Positions 5,879-5,902 of a DNA stretch of 5,902 bases are shown in pieces; the first letter of the stretch is position 1; each line of letters opens with the position of its first letter. Location of the stretch: contig SOKM01000251.1 in the NCBI GenBank assembly GCA_004375785.1, forward strand, positions 1 through 5,902, read 5' to 3'. The translations under genes and the position numbers were made by a program. Under the pieces are notes generated by a model. It was not told the DNA's origin. It searched no databases and was given only the letters and a program-made list of their open reading frames with translations. This DNA comes from Candidatus Cloacimonadota bacterium (lineage in GTDB: Bacteria; Hydrothermota; E44-bin80).

Positions 5879-5902
5879 AGGTTTCAGAAAAATCTGAAAC
5901 CT
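5879..5902 (+). terminator. perfect hairpin after the TPR gene, probable terminator stem
   Basis: AGGTTTCAGA (5879-5888), loop AAAA, TCTGAAACCT (5893-5902): a perfect 10-bp stem beginning 3 bp after the TGA stop. The position suits an intrinsic terminator, but the window ends on the last stem base, so the U-tract that would prove it cannot be seen. An ATG overlapping the stop (5872) reads open through the stem to the edge, so this may instead be the first codons of a downstream gene. Confidence 0.5.

Overview
The window looks like chromosomal DNA from an AT-rich bacterium, probably an uncultured lineage known mainly from metagenomes. It carries ordinary bacterial housekeeping genes (DXP synthase, a short-chain prenyl synthase, exonuclease VII small subunit, HslU ATPase). 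It also has short-period intergenic repeats of a kind I associate with candidate-phylum genomes. That taxonomic impression comes from memory, and no gene here fixes the phylum.

Layout. Positions 1-404 hold no convincing gene. They contain a tandem array of an 8/16-bp unit (41-176), two blocks of a 9-bp T/A-rich unit in opposite orientations (188-249 and 322-375), and a 7-bp inverted repeat (267-291). Positions 405-4815 are a tight minus-strand operon transcribed xseB -> ispA -> dxs -> hslU. xseB and ispA share a 4-bp ATGA overlap, ispA and dxs are 40 bp apart, and dxs and hslU overlap by 17 bp. Positions 4816-4900 hold two divergent promoters. Positions 4901-5875 encode, on the plus strand, a TPR protein whose C-terminus looks like a GGDEF fold that has lost its catalytic signature. 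A perfect 10-bp hairpin ends exactly at the window edge (5879-5902).

How the genes work together. Dxs makes 1-deoxy-D-xylulose 5-phosphate, the first step of the MEP isoprenoid pathway. IspA condenses the resulting C5 units to farnesyl diphosphate for cell-wall lipid carriers and quinones. XseB is the small subunit of exonuclease VII; the xseB-ispA-dxs order is a widespread bacterial arrangement. HslU is the unfoldase of the HslUV protease. It sits downstream of dxs without hslV beside it, although its HslV-docking tail is intact.

The most notable points are: (i) the two divergent promoters share one geometry (TTGACA, 17-bp spacer, TA-rich -10, 7 bp, ATG), which predicts leaderless mRNAs for xseB and the TPR gene; (ii) the TPR/degenerate-GGDEF protein; (iii) hslU separated from hslV; (iv) the two superimposed intergenic repeat families. 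I did not find a clearly new multi-gene system.
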